64,000 bases of DNA, from the NCBI GenBank assembly GCA_013398295.1, contig VZSF01008848.1, positions 1 to 64,000 of the forward strand, in the 5' to 3' direction. The stretch is from Chionis minor. Taxonomy: Eukaryota > Chordata > Aves > Charadriiformes > Chionididae. A program made the translations under genes and the position numbers. The notes below the pieces were generated by a model. It was given only the letters and a program-made list of their open reading frames with translations, was not told where the DNA came from and did not search any database. Below, one piece after another: positions 1 to 12,200 of the stretch (within the stretch, counting starts at the first letter, position 1; each line of letters begins with the position of its first letter).

Positions 1-109
1 TCTAAATCCCATCCAGGTTTTTGTCCTAAATGTTTATTTTCAGGGAAACTAATTCATTTTCAGTTTGCATTTTTGTACATAATCACTGAGAGTTGTTTTC
101 TTTCTCAAG
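1..109 (+). other. 3' end of an ERCC6L2 intron
   Basis: Pyrimidine-rich sequence ending in TTTCTCAAG immediately before the first visible exon. The exon encoding the Walker A lysine (GxGKT) should lie upstream of the window, because the first visible residues continue directly from that motif in the family. Confidence 0.8.
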
Positions 110-229
110 GTCATTTCATTTTTGGCTGCAGTGTTGCACAAAAAGGGAACACGTGAAGATATTGAAAATAATATGCCAGAATTTTTACTGAGGACAATGA
201 AAAAAGAACCAAAACGTAACCCCAAGAAG
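110..229 (+). CDS. ERCC6L2: ERCC6L2 exon, residues 1-40 of the visible protein
   Basis: Exactly 40 codons, phase 0 at both ends, starting [13 protein letters not shown] and ending KRNPKK. It follows the Walker A helix of RecA lobe 1 and includes the family-typical spacer (motif [11 protein letters not shown]) that separates motif I from motif Ia in ERCC6L2. The acceptor is CTCAAG and the donor AAG|GTACAG. The lysine-rich end is the part that varies most from the human protein. Confidence 0.93.
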
Positions 230-3200
230 GTACAGCATTTAGTGATACAAGCTTACAAATTTTGGTAAAAGGCAGTACTTGGAATTTTTTTGTTTGTTTC
301 CTTAGGAGTTTATATTAATTTTTAATATTCAGCTACTTTGGTAGATTAAGGATATGTGGCCTTCCTTATGGAAACCTTCAGTTTTTCAGATTGACATAGT
401 GCATTATATAGTTGTTATTGTCCAATCTGCTAATGCTGTTGATCTGCACTAGCACAAAAGATTTTGAAATACCTGGATGAGATCTGTGGCTAGAGTACCT
501 TGAAAAGGCTATGTCAGTGAGTAGAAAATTATATTTTTGTGTGATTGTGTTTCTAAAGTACAAAAAGCCTGTGTGTATATATTAACATGATATTTAAACA
601 ATTAAGGCAAATGCATATATCTGGAAAATGTATTGCTAGTCTTCTTGTCACCTCACATCTTTTCTTGAACGACTGTTGTAATACCAGAAGTAATGCTGAC
701 TAATAATCCAGGTTATCAAATACAGCAAATAAAGATAATATAAAGTTCTGTGTGAATAAGAGAAATCTGAAGATAATTTTAATTTTACTCATCACAGGAT
801 CCATGCAATTTCTGTTTTCCATTGCTATTTTTATTTTATTGGGATAGCTGGAATATTTAACTGGAAGTGTGGTTCATATGACAGTAGCTCTGTGAATAGT
901 GGATACAGGTTCCTCAGGAAAGGGAGGCAGAGAGGATGACGTGAAGGGATAGTGCTTCATGAGGAAAAAAAGAACCAAACAGGAATGCTTCTGACTGGGA
1001 GTAAGGGAAGAAGAATTAAACTTTGGGGACAACTAAGTATTGGACCAGGTCACGGAGAGCTTATGGACCACCCCATCCTTGGGGATTTTGTATATATGAG
1101 TAGAGAATGCCCTAAATGTCTGAATTCGGTGTTGCCCCTGCTTTGACCAGAAAGTTGGACTAGAAACTTACTGAGATCAGTTCTCACCTCATTGACTTTT
1201 ATATTCTATGATATTAAATGAGTTGTATGAAATGTCTTAAATTTTTAAACCCTTTTCAGGGCTTTCTGTTTTGAAGTCAATACATTGACTAGACTTGTGG
1301 ATTGAAGGAAGCCTCTTCATCCTTTTGTTTTCTTCATGTGTAAAACATTTTATGGTATACAGGTACTATAACAAAGTAAAATGAAAGTATCTCATGTCTT
1401 ATTGCAGTTGTTAGGAGTATAATTTGAATAAGTAGTCCTACTTTGGTATCTTTTGTAGTATTACAGTATTTTTCTTCTGTACTGTTTACATAGTCTCAGT
1501 AAACTGATAACTTTTGAATAGATACTGAATCTTCAGATATTCTTCTATACTTTTTCAAATAATGGAGTTAAACAATTCAAACTATAAAGCAGTAAAATAA
1601 ACATCAAGATTTTGACTTTCCTTATTGAGGAAATGCTATGCTAATAGTTTTTCAGTAATGCTGTAACAGCTATTTGTTTTCAGACTTTCCTCATAGTGGC
1701 CCCTCTTTCAGTGTTGTACAACTGGAAGGATGAGTTAGACACGTGGGGATACTTCAAGGTCTGTGTCTTACATGGCAGTAAAAAGGACGATGACTTGAGT
1801 CGCATCAGGCAAGGGAAATGTGAAGTTGCCCTTACAACGTATGAGATACTTCGCCTGTATTTGGATGAATTTAACAGGTAATGATTTTAATGTATTTTTC
1901 TACACACGGAATTTTAACTGTCTGTCTAATTTTGCATTGTTCTTTGCAAGTACTTATTTTTTCTGTGTAATGTATTTATTGTTAAGTCCAGAGACTCGTT
2001 GTGTTGAGGAGGAGAATCCCATTTAACTGTCTTTGGAGAGTTTATCGTATACTACTTTGTAGTGGGGTACTTGGGAGAAGTTTGGATAGCTTTCATAAAG
2101 CTAATTTCCGCTGTTAACCTGTTCCTGAACTAGTCTATAAAAGATGTGGGAATTGCCTGCCTGAAAACCAGTGGTAGCTAAAAGATATGGAGAAGATATT
2201 GCTATCTTTCAGTACAGTGTAAGGAGAAAAAAACCCCATAATTTTTAGCAAATGTTCAAAAGGTATTTTCCTTGTTATTTGCACTTGTAAGCAGCTTGAT
2301 GAAATTCTTAAGTCCTAGAAACTTTGAGATACTAGATACGTGTATGTGTCTGTGTGTCTAGTTTTAAATAACTGGTGGACTTAATCATAATCAAGGTACT
2401 TCTGACAGCAGATTGTGTTAGAAATCCTACTTTATTAGCTCCATAGCTGTCAGCACTGTCAAACCAGGAGTGTTGCCTTTCCTTTGGCGGTGTTCGGAAG
2501 TACTTAGTCTCTCATCTGAACCTCCGGGTCCTCTTGCCTCATGTCATGTTGGAAGCAGGGTACAAGTTGTTTGAAAAAGTCCAGGCCCCTGTGAGTGTCC
2601 TAGTGTTCCGGATAGCCGTCAACAAAACAGTTACATCTTCAGCTCTGTCTGTGCTCAGGTCTGAAAAAGAAGTCCAGACAGCAGCAGACTAATGGAGTTG
2701 TATTACCAGTACCCTGATTCTTGCTGTTGTCTTCCTGAGGAACTCTTCAGGCTTGGTCATCGAATAGACAGTGGTCAGGAAATAGGTGCATGTGCAGAGC
2801 ACATCTGACGTGTGATTGATTGGAATGCTTTCAGTCTACTTCTGGTTACACTGGATAGGTTTTGCTGTAAAAAGAGGCACACCTGTTGTTAAGTATGTTT
2901 CAATAGCTTACCTTCAGAGTTTTATTTAATGTATCTAATCTTACTTATGAGTGGAATTTGTGCTGGGTTGATGGCTCCAAAAATTGAAATCTACTTTCTG
3001 CACAGAAAGCATTTGACACGGTAAATGATTTAGTTATTTGGCTATATAGTTTAGCCATTACACTCAACCATGGCTACTGAATTTACTAAACAAACAGAAA
3101 ATAAGGAAACTGAGTAGTATAATACAATGTAAAACATGAAAATCAAAAAATAATAGTATTTTATGACTATCATGGCTACGTGTGTGGCTAACTTCACTTT

Positions 3201-6200
3201 CTGTGTGTATGTGGGTTGATGGGTTAAGTAGTTTCAGTTAATACAATGTTTCTTGTTGATCTGCAGTGTAGAATGGTCTGCCGTGATAGTGGATGAAGCA
3301 CATAGAATCAAGAATCCAAAGGCTCAGATAACTCAAACCATGAAGTCATTAAAATGCAGTGTTCGCATAGGTCTTACTGGAACCATTCTTCAAAACAATA
3401 TGAAGGAACTTTGGTGTGTTATGGACTGGTAAATAAAATATTTTTTTCTATGATTTAAACACCTCTATATGTTAAGCATGCAGTGCGACTGAGATAGGGC
3501 TGAGTGATTGGGACCCATCTGTGTCATAAAAACAACAAACTACAACCCTCCCCCCAAGAAACACAATGTTATCTGACAATGTTGGTATGTTTTTCCAGAG
3601 ATATATTGGAGGTGAGCTCCTGGTAGATGGAGCTGCAATATGTATTTTCGAGTTGTTTAGTAAATTGGGAGGTCCTCTTATTGTCTGTCTTCTTTGGGGA
3701 ATTTAGGAAGAAGTTACAATTGCTTTTTCCCACCCATGCTTACCTGTTTTTTTAAGGACACTATTTTCTTCTTCTTTGTCTCTCCTCCACACAGTAGACT
3801 GAGAATCATTACACGGTTTCAAACAATGTTGTGCCTTTGCTCTGTCCCTTATGCTTAGGTCATTTTGACTTGGAAGTTGAAAGTAGTAGTATTTTGCTGT
3901 TTTTCAAAATGCAGAAGTGCACATGTTTGGAAAGCAACAATCTTGTCCAGGAAAACTTTTAATGAAGAGGGAGAGGTAGAAATAACCCTAGATACAAATC
4001 TAAATGTAGAAGACTTACTGGGAATGATTTATAGAGGAGGAACAAAGCAAGCATGTCTTAAATACAAGGAAATACAAATTGAATTCAAATATCAGGAAAG
4101 AAATACTTTACAGTAAGCTTAGTGTTGCGTCCTATGCTGATATGAATAGATTGTTCCAGTATGTAGTGCTGTCAATGATTACCACGTTCTTTTTCCTATT
4201 GGGTTTCTTAAGATTTTTTATTTATTAGTATACAGTATCTGCATAACCCGATTTTAGTAAAAACATTAAAAATTGAAAACATCACTGCTTAACTTCAAAT
4301 TTAGGCTCCTGAACAGTAGCAGCCTTGGAGTTTAGAGGTTCTATGTACTTGTGACTTCAGTTGCTCTGCTGAGCTTTAGTTTTTCTGGAGATGGCAACCC
4401 TATCCTAAAGAGACTGTCTTAACATTTGAGGATCACAGTAAGTAAATGAAAAAGCGACATGTCTGGAAGTAGTATATGTTGCTATTTATGTACACAATTT
4501 TTATTAATTTCTCTGGTGATTGTTAATTTAAGATCTCTTGCTGTTAGCCAGAAACAATTTATGGTATGCTTTTAATCAATGGAAAAGGGTAGACTGCCTT
4601 GGAGTAAAGAAAATGCTGTAACTTCTTCATGCCCACCCCCCCTTTTGTTTTTTAATAGGGCTGTACCAGGACTTTTGGGTAGCAGATTACATTTCAAGAA
4701 GAAATTTTCTGATCCAGTGGAGCATGGCCAGAGGCACACCGCAACTAAAAGAGAGCTAGCAACAGGTCGTAAGGCCATGGTGAAGCTAGCAAGAAAAATG
4801 TCCGGCTGGTTTCTGAGACGTACCAAAGCACTTATCAGTGATCAGTTGCCAAAAAAGGAAGACAGAGTAAGAGCGCTTGCGCATTTCAAATACAATGCTA
4901 ATGAATATATCTCTCTTTTTTTGCCCTTAGTAGTTTATGGTTTTCTTTTGGACTTGGGAATTTAAGAAGAATCCCCAACCTTGAAGAAAATGCACATGCA
5001 GTAGTGTGCTTTGTTCACATAATTACTATGTTTGCGTGTTGAAATAGAGTTAATCAAGCATGAAAATGCTCGGCTAGACTTCTGACTAGTGATTTACACT
5101 TCTGTTTTATGTGCACTTTTATATTGATCTGTGCAAACCCAATGCAATGTATGTAAATGTTTTGAAATTCAATGTAGGACTTCTGAATTTGCAGCTTGAC
5201 GCTTTGTACATAGAACAGTATGCTTTTCATTAACTTCTCATTTTTAATCACTAAATAAAAGAAAAACCCCAGTCCTAAAGCTGATTGTTGACAGTCTGTA
5301 ATCCTGTTCATCTTATGATATTGTGAATGTTATATAAAGTGATGATACTTGTAACTATAGCTGAGAGTTCTGATAAATTCTTATTACATATATTTGTGCT
5401 TTCCTTCTAAGTAGACACATTAGTTTGCAGCTGGTTCTGTTTTCAAAATTTGGTATTTTTTCTTCATTCTTGGTGTATAATAATGTCATCTAAACTGTCT
5501 TCTGAAGGAAAGATTAACATAAATGTCAGTCAGTTGCTCTTCTAAATCTAGCAGGTTTTATTCTTTTCTTTCTGTTGTTAATGTGAGTATATGTTCAAGT
5601 TACTGCTGTATTATTACAGCCCAGCATGGTGCTGCTGCTGTGTGGGTGGCCTAGGTTAAGGAATGATCTTGGGATTTCTGTCTCCTGCTGTTTAAGACTA
5701 AAGATGTCATGCAGATGCCACCCATGGTCTCTAAGAGGGATAAGAGTTTGGGCCATAGCACTGTGTAGATCATTGCCTTCTCATTGCTTATTCTGTTTGT
5801 CCTGCCTGTGGTAGTGGCCTACAACAGCTAGTGCCTAAAAAGAGGAAAGAACGGGTAAATTAAGCAACTGGCAAAGCAGAGGGGAATCCTTAATTACATC
5901 TATGCATTTTTTCCTCTCACTTTTCCATCCTCCTGTCCCTCCACAGAAGTCATACTGAAAGGTTTGTAGAAACTAAACAGCAGATTGTTGTAGCTTGATA
6001 CTGATACTCTTTGCAAAATTTTGGGAGGGTATAAAATAACTAGACATACATTTTGGCTACAATTTCATAATATTTTTGTGTCAAGATCCAGATTTTTTCA
6101 TTTTGTAGTAGAATAATTTAATATAACCATTTGAGGAAATACATTCTTGTTTTCTACCTTATTTTCAGTGTTTTGTGGTTTTTGATGCAGTGCTCTGCTG

Positions 6201-9200
6201 TTTGTTGTATGTTGCACATAATTGTGTGTGTGGGTTCTCTCTCTTTGGCAGATGGTATACTGTTCCCTGACCGAATTCCAGAAAGCGGTGTACCAGGCTG
6301 TGCTAGACACAGAGGATGTATGCTTAGTTTTACAAGCAGGAGAGCCTTGTAGCTGCAACAGCGGCCGTAAAAAGAAGAACTGTTGTTACAAAGTAAGAAC
6401 TTGCACTATTTGGATTTTAGAACATAGTCTTTCCGGTTTGAGTGGTAGATAGATCTTCTGGAGAGATTCTCTGCTGATGAATAGCTGACTGAAATAGCTG
6501 CTGGTTGTAGGTCATTGGTTTGGGAAATCCCGACTGGAAACATGGGTGGTTGCATCACAACCATGATGGAGTTAGGCACTTTGAGATTACAGCAAAGCTG
6601 CTTTGGGCGCCCTGAGCAGATGGTGGTTACTTATGCAGTAAGTTCTGGGTTTGTTGTACTAAGCACACCTGTGAGACAGCTGACGTTGGCAAGGATATTG
6701 CATTGGGGTGTTCAGTATATGTTAGGCATGTTCCCATACGCCTCAGGCGGTCAGTGCAGAAGCTGCAAATCAGAGGCATCCTGGACCCAGCAGGTTGTCT
6801 GGGCTTTGCTTGTGTTATAAATGCAGTCGGATTGTGTCTTTCTGTGACACTAAAAATGCACTTTGCTTTGCTTCGTTGAATGGAGAACTGACAGTAGCCG
6901 TAGACCACAAGCAGAACTTCGTTGAGGAGTAACAGCTGTATAGATTTCTGCTATGGTTGCTGGACTTCATTAGTACTCAATTAGTCTAGCTCTGTATTTG
7001 TTTTGCCTGTATTGCTCCGGAGGCTCAGATTAAGCATGTCTTCAACATTTAGCAGCATATGTCTCATACTTGCTTCTCCCTATTTTCTTTCTGGCCTGTT
7101 TCAATTCTTGTATAGTGTTTTGTGGTTTTTCCCTGAAATGATGTAGCTTGTTCAATCTTCTGCAGCTTTTGTTAAAAACAATTCTATCAGCCTCTTAGAT
7201 GTTCCTTGGATACTAGCATTAGTTCTTTGCAGTCTTCTGTTTTCTGTGATATTTTGTAGAAAAAAGTAAAATGCTGTTGAACTGAACTCAAAAAGGGCAT
7301 TAGTCAGACCTGCAGATACTTAAGTGCTCTTAAGGACTGTCTTATTCCAAAGTTAACCATGAAATTTGGTAACTTGAGAAGGGGAAGGAAAACTAACATT
7401 GATCAAATTGGCCAACCATAACCAGAAAAATAGCTGATGCTGTTGCTGCTGCATTGTAGAATGTTTGAAGTTGTTTGAATTACATTACCTGAGATGTTTA
7501 TAAAACTTTGTTCATTTCTGCTGTAGAGAAAAGTAAAGTTAGCACTTGTAGGGTAGGAAGTAATTCAAACAGCTCTGGTTTGATTCACATTTAAATCTGC
7601 TGTAAAGTTACTGTCTTTTTGTCTACCAAGGACTTACTGATTATCGTAGTAATTTCTGTAGATAACATACAATCTGAAATGTTTAGCAAACGTTCCATCA
7701 ATAAGATCACAAAGTTGAGGGGAAAAAAACCCTTGCTGCATTTTTGTTAGAAATACAGTATGTGTCTCTTTGGGATAAATTATAGTACTACTTAGAATCA
7801 CTAATGCATTAAACCTTGTAAGAATAGCACGTATTTTAGATTATTTCTTATTTTCAGGAGTATTTTTTTGCATAAACTTTTTTTTTTTCTTCAGGTAAAT
7901 GCTCATGGTGAAACAATTAAGTCACTGCGCTTCAGTTACCTGACAATCTTACAGAAGGTTGCAAATCATGCTGCTCTGCTGCAGATGGACAACACTAGCA
8001 AGCAGCAGGTTAGTTTCAGAAGTATCTATAAAATACTTGTGGAAAACAGGATGAAAACTCTGGAATGAAACTTGCTTCTGGCCTCCTTTTTAAGTCTTAA
8101 CTAATTGAAATTAAGCTATTTCGCAAAATGCTTTTTCCATTCAGTATTTCAGAATGTAGCCCTTATTTAATAGATAGTGATATTACACAACAGTATATTA
8201 ATTTAGCTGATGCATATTTGAAAACAAGGGTTATAGAAACACTGCAGAGCTTTAGAAGGGAGAGTAATTTCTAGTGACTTCTAATAATGCCATTTCTGTT
8301 CCATTTATGACAAGTGCCTAGTAAGAGGAATGTCATTGTGTAAATAAATAAATGAATAAATAATAAAAAAGCAATTAGAACATGGGTTTTTTTCTCTCTA
8401 GTATTTTATATTTGGAGCTGAGCTTCTTTAAATAATGAGAAACATGCTTTAGTAGAAAATGCTCAACACGAGAACAGTATCAGTTTATCTTGTTGCTGTG
8501 GCAGGTAACCTACAAGACCGACAAATGTCAAGAGTTTTTGAAAATGCTTGTATGTGATCCTTGAGATCCAAAAATGAGCAAAGGGATTTAGGGATGTTAC
8601 CACTTCCTCTCAGAAGCCGCAAGGGAATGGAAATTAAAAAATCCTAGTTACTTTTGTCAAGTTTGTTCCATTAAAGCAGTGTTGCTTTTTAGGAAATGTT
8701 ACTGTTAGTGTGCAGGGCCTTATATGCGGTAAATACACAGATGTTTTCAGTGTAGCTTTTTTTAATATTCTGTATGTAGTTTTTGTTTTAATAACATTTG
8801 AGAGTTTAAATAGCCACTGAAATAACAATATGTGAGTATTTTGAGACTTACTATCTTTTATGGCATACGCAGTTACTAACATCTCCAAAACCTACTGAAG
8901 AAACTGGTATTTTGTAATATCTCTTATTTATAGTATTAACGTCCATCACATGTATTAATCTTGGGTGAGAGATGAGATCTTTCCTGCTCCTCTGGAAAAC
9001 AGACTTTTAAGTGTGTGGTTGCATTCAAGTTCAGAGCTACCCATATTCTAGCAGTGGAGCTTTAATATGGCTTTTGAACAGTTTAAATGCATTTCCCATA
9101 TTGTTTTTTGTCATATTGGTGGGACAATATGCAATTCCCATATTGGCTTATCATGGCAGAGGGTCAAGAAAAATGCTGGAACACAACTGCTGGGCAATGC

Positions 9201-12200
9201 AAACCTCAAGCCAGCAGAGTTCTAGAGACTGGCAGTTCTGACCAGTCCTATTGTAGTCTGTGCCCAGGAGAAGAAATTTTGGGCATCTCTTACTCCAGTA
9301 ACTGGAATCCATGATTTCAGATTAGGATCCTCTTTATTTTTTAAATGAAGCAAACCAAAACCAGGAGATGTTTTATCCAGCACTTGTCTAGTGAACAGAA
9401 TAAAACCACATAACTCTTCCTGCTTGAGTTACTTCAGCAGATTACTTGTTTCAGCCTCTTCATATGGCTCCCTGTGTGGCTTACTGGTATCCCAATGTAG
9501 CTCTAATTTATAATACCTGTTGAAACTTTCTGCTTTATCCCAATGTAGCTCTAATTTATAATACCTGTTGAAACTTTCTGCTTTTCTTCCAGGAAGCACA
9601 TATCAAACGTGTATGCAGCCAGGTATTTTCCAGTTTTCCAGATTTTGTGCAGTTAAGCAAAGATGCAGCTTTTGAAACCATTTCAGATCCAAAGTACAGT
9701 GGAAAAATGAAGGTAAACCTGTTCGTTAGAGGGAAAACAAGTATTAGTAATACATATGCAGCTGTAGTATATGGATGTAAGAAAATGTACACCTAGTAGT
9801 TGTGGTTTTTAATCATTCTGTTTATGGTAGTGGTACCACAGCAGCGATCTCCTGTCTGGGATCAGGGTGCCTCTGAACAAAGACTGGGTAAGATGCTAAG
9901 ATGTCCTATGATGTTAGCTTCACGTGTTAAGTGACAGTCACAGAAACCCCCTTGCAGTCAAGGGGGTTCTGTGAAAACATCAACTCAGTGGCAGTCAGAA
10001 ATGTTTGGGGAAGGAAAAAGAGAACAAAACAAAATCCTTATGGACTTAATGAATTCTGCACAACCTTCAATATTGTGGGTAGTTCCAGTCCTTCCTCTCA
10101 AAAAGCGTGTTAGACCTTGAAAAGGTTCAGAGAAGGGCCACAAAGATGATGAGTGCTGTTGAGACAGAAGCAACCGAGAAGGCTGTGACTCTCCGGCCTG
10201 GAAAAATGTCTTAGGATGGATGTGAGAAGGACAATTATGAGTAGCATGGAACTGATGAAGATGTAGTGAGTGCTTACTGTCTTTTATAGCCCTTTGGACA
10301 TCAAATGAAGCTAATGAGAGCCAGGCTAAAGATGAACAAAATAAATGTGTTAAGTGTAAACCCGTAAAAACTCTGTACCTCAGAATCTGATTTCAGAGAA
10401 GAACAGGATGAATAACTGGAAAAGATGTTCAATATAGCTAATTAAAAAGAAAACCATATTAGGTTTAGAAGTGTTCCTGAGCTGAGCGTAACTGGATGGC
10501 GAGAAGCTATGCAAAATGGAGTATACTATATTTTTACTCTCTCTAGAAACCTGGATATTCAGTTGATGGTTGGGACTGGAGGGAGGCAGTGGCTGGACTA
10601 TGTTTTTTGTCACAGTAATGGTTGTTATCACTTTATTGATTTCTTATTACGCAAGCAACTTCTTTCTTTTCTGTTATTACATCCATGTGAGAGGCATGCA
10701 TATTACCTTTGTTATATACACTTTGTTATCTCATGAAAGTAAACTCTATTATAGTTAGTTAGCTATCATCAAATATTTAATACATACCTGTAAAAACTAA
10801 AACCGTGATCTTCAGTGGTGCTTAGGAAGCTTTTCTTCTATTGGTTAAAACTAATTTTGCTTTCTCTAGAGATTTTTTTCTTGGAGCTATTGCATACTTC
10901 CCTCCAGCACTGCCTTATGACAATTTCATTATGTGTATTTTGACACACTAGTGAACATCACAGGCAAGCAAAAATGCCCGAGTTAAGGCAGAGGTTCCAA
11001 CATTATGTGCTTTTGAAGTCTGCAGTTGACAGAGCTGTCTTTTGGGAGAATCTGTGCCAAACTGTGGCCCTAAGTCTGAATTGCTTCTGGGACAGCATGG
11101 ACTGCAGTGTCTTCTCAGGGATGTAGTTGTCTGCGTGGGTTGGGTGTAACCATGGCTGGTAGCAATGAAGTGCTTCTCAACTCCACTGTTGATGACTTCT
11201 GGTTTTGTATATGTGATGGTTTGTTTTAGAAATCTATCATGTCTATTTCAGTCCGTTGTGAAGTGGATAGAATTTGTCTAAAAATTATTGAAAGAATTGC
11301 TAAATTTAAGGGAAATTAGTCTACTTTCTCTTTTAATGGGAACTTGAATTTTGTGTCAGTTCATGAAATATACCTTAGTATAAACAGAATATTCTGAACG
11401 GTGTGTGTAATGAGCCAAGTAGCCATCATTGGTATTTTTTGAGTCCATTAAATTTGACTTCAGAATAATTATGGTGCCAAAATTTGGTTCATATGCGTCT
11501 GGTATTGTGATGGCTTTTTTTTTTTTTTACTGCTGCCGATTGCATTGGAGGTTTGTCCTGTGAGACAAGATTGTCTAACTCTTTTGTTTTCTATTCTGAA
11601 CTTTAAAACAGAAGCTGTTTGGGATGATTTTTGATTTTTATGCTCTGGACACAAAGTCATTCACAAGGTCTTCCATCTAGAAGGTCCTCTTATTTGAAAA
11701 TAAATGAGAAAAATTATAGTAGAATATTTCTAATAGCCTTGTCCCACTGTAATACTTGAAATTTTCTGTTTTATAAATAAATTCTAGATATTAAGTGAAA
11801 TACTTTTCTAACTTTCATCTGGTAGTATAGATTGAATAGGTACTATTTTGTCCTTCAAATTAATTTTATACAGGCTACCCAGAAATTTTGGCACAGGCAA
11901 TTATTCTTTTTAGATGAGCATATTTGCAAAGGAAAAGTTTATGGCATTTATTTAAATATATTCAGGGCAGGGGAAAGGCTGGGACTTATTAATGCAAGTT
12001 AATTAGCTAAGCAGTTAAAACTGTTTTGAAGGGTTGAAAAGGTTAACCTATTGGCTAAAACAATTTCTGTTCGCTCACCAGGCAGAGATAAAACACATAG
12101 AATCACAGAATGGTTTAGGTTGGAAGGGACCTTAAAGATCATCTAGTTCCAACCCCCCTGGCAAGGGCAAGGACACCTTCCACTAGACCTGGCTGCTTAA

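Larger units (their letters stand above)
8009..9592 (+). other. Intron 6, with short A-rich repeat and duplicated 3' end
   Basis: 1584 bp. It holds an AAAT/AATA-rich simple repeat at 8341-8371 and, at its 3' end, a perfect 48-bp tandem duplication (listed separately). The rest is unique. Confidence 0.7.

Noticed and set aside
4867..4965. Extension of the 4659-4866 exon past its donor
   Set aside because: A consensus GTAAGA donor follows the conserved KKEDR, and the next exon continues the family sequence directly.
9087..9314. 75-codon frame with Cys/Trp content in intron 6
   Set aside because: No splice sites in a phase that joins the exons; repeated TTCCCATATT words explain the pattern.
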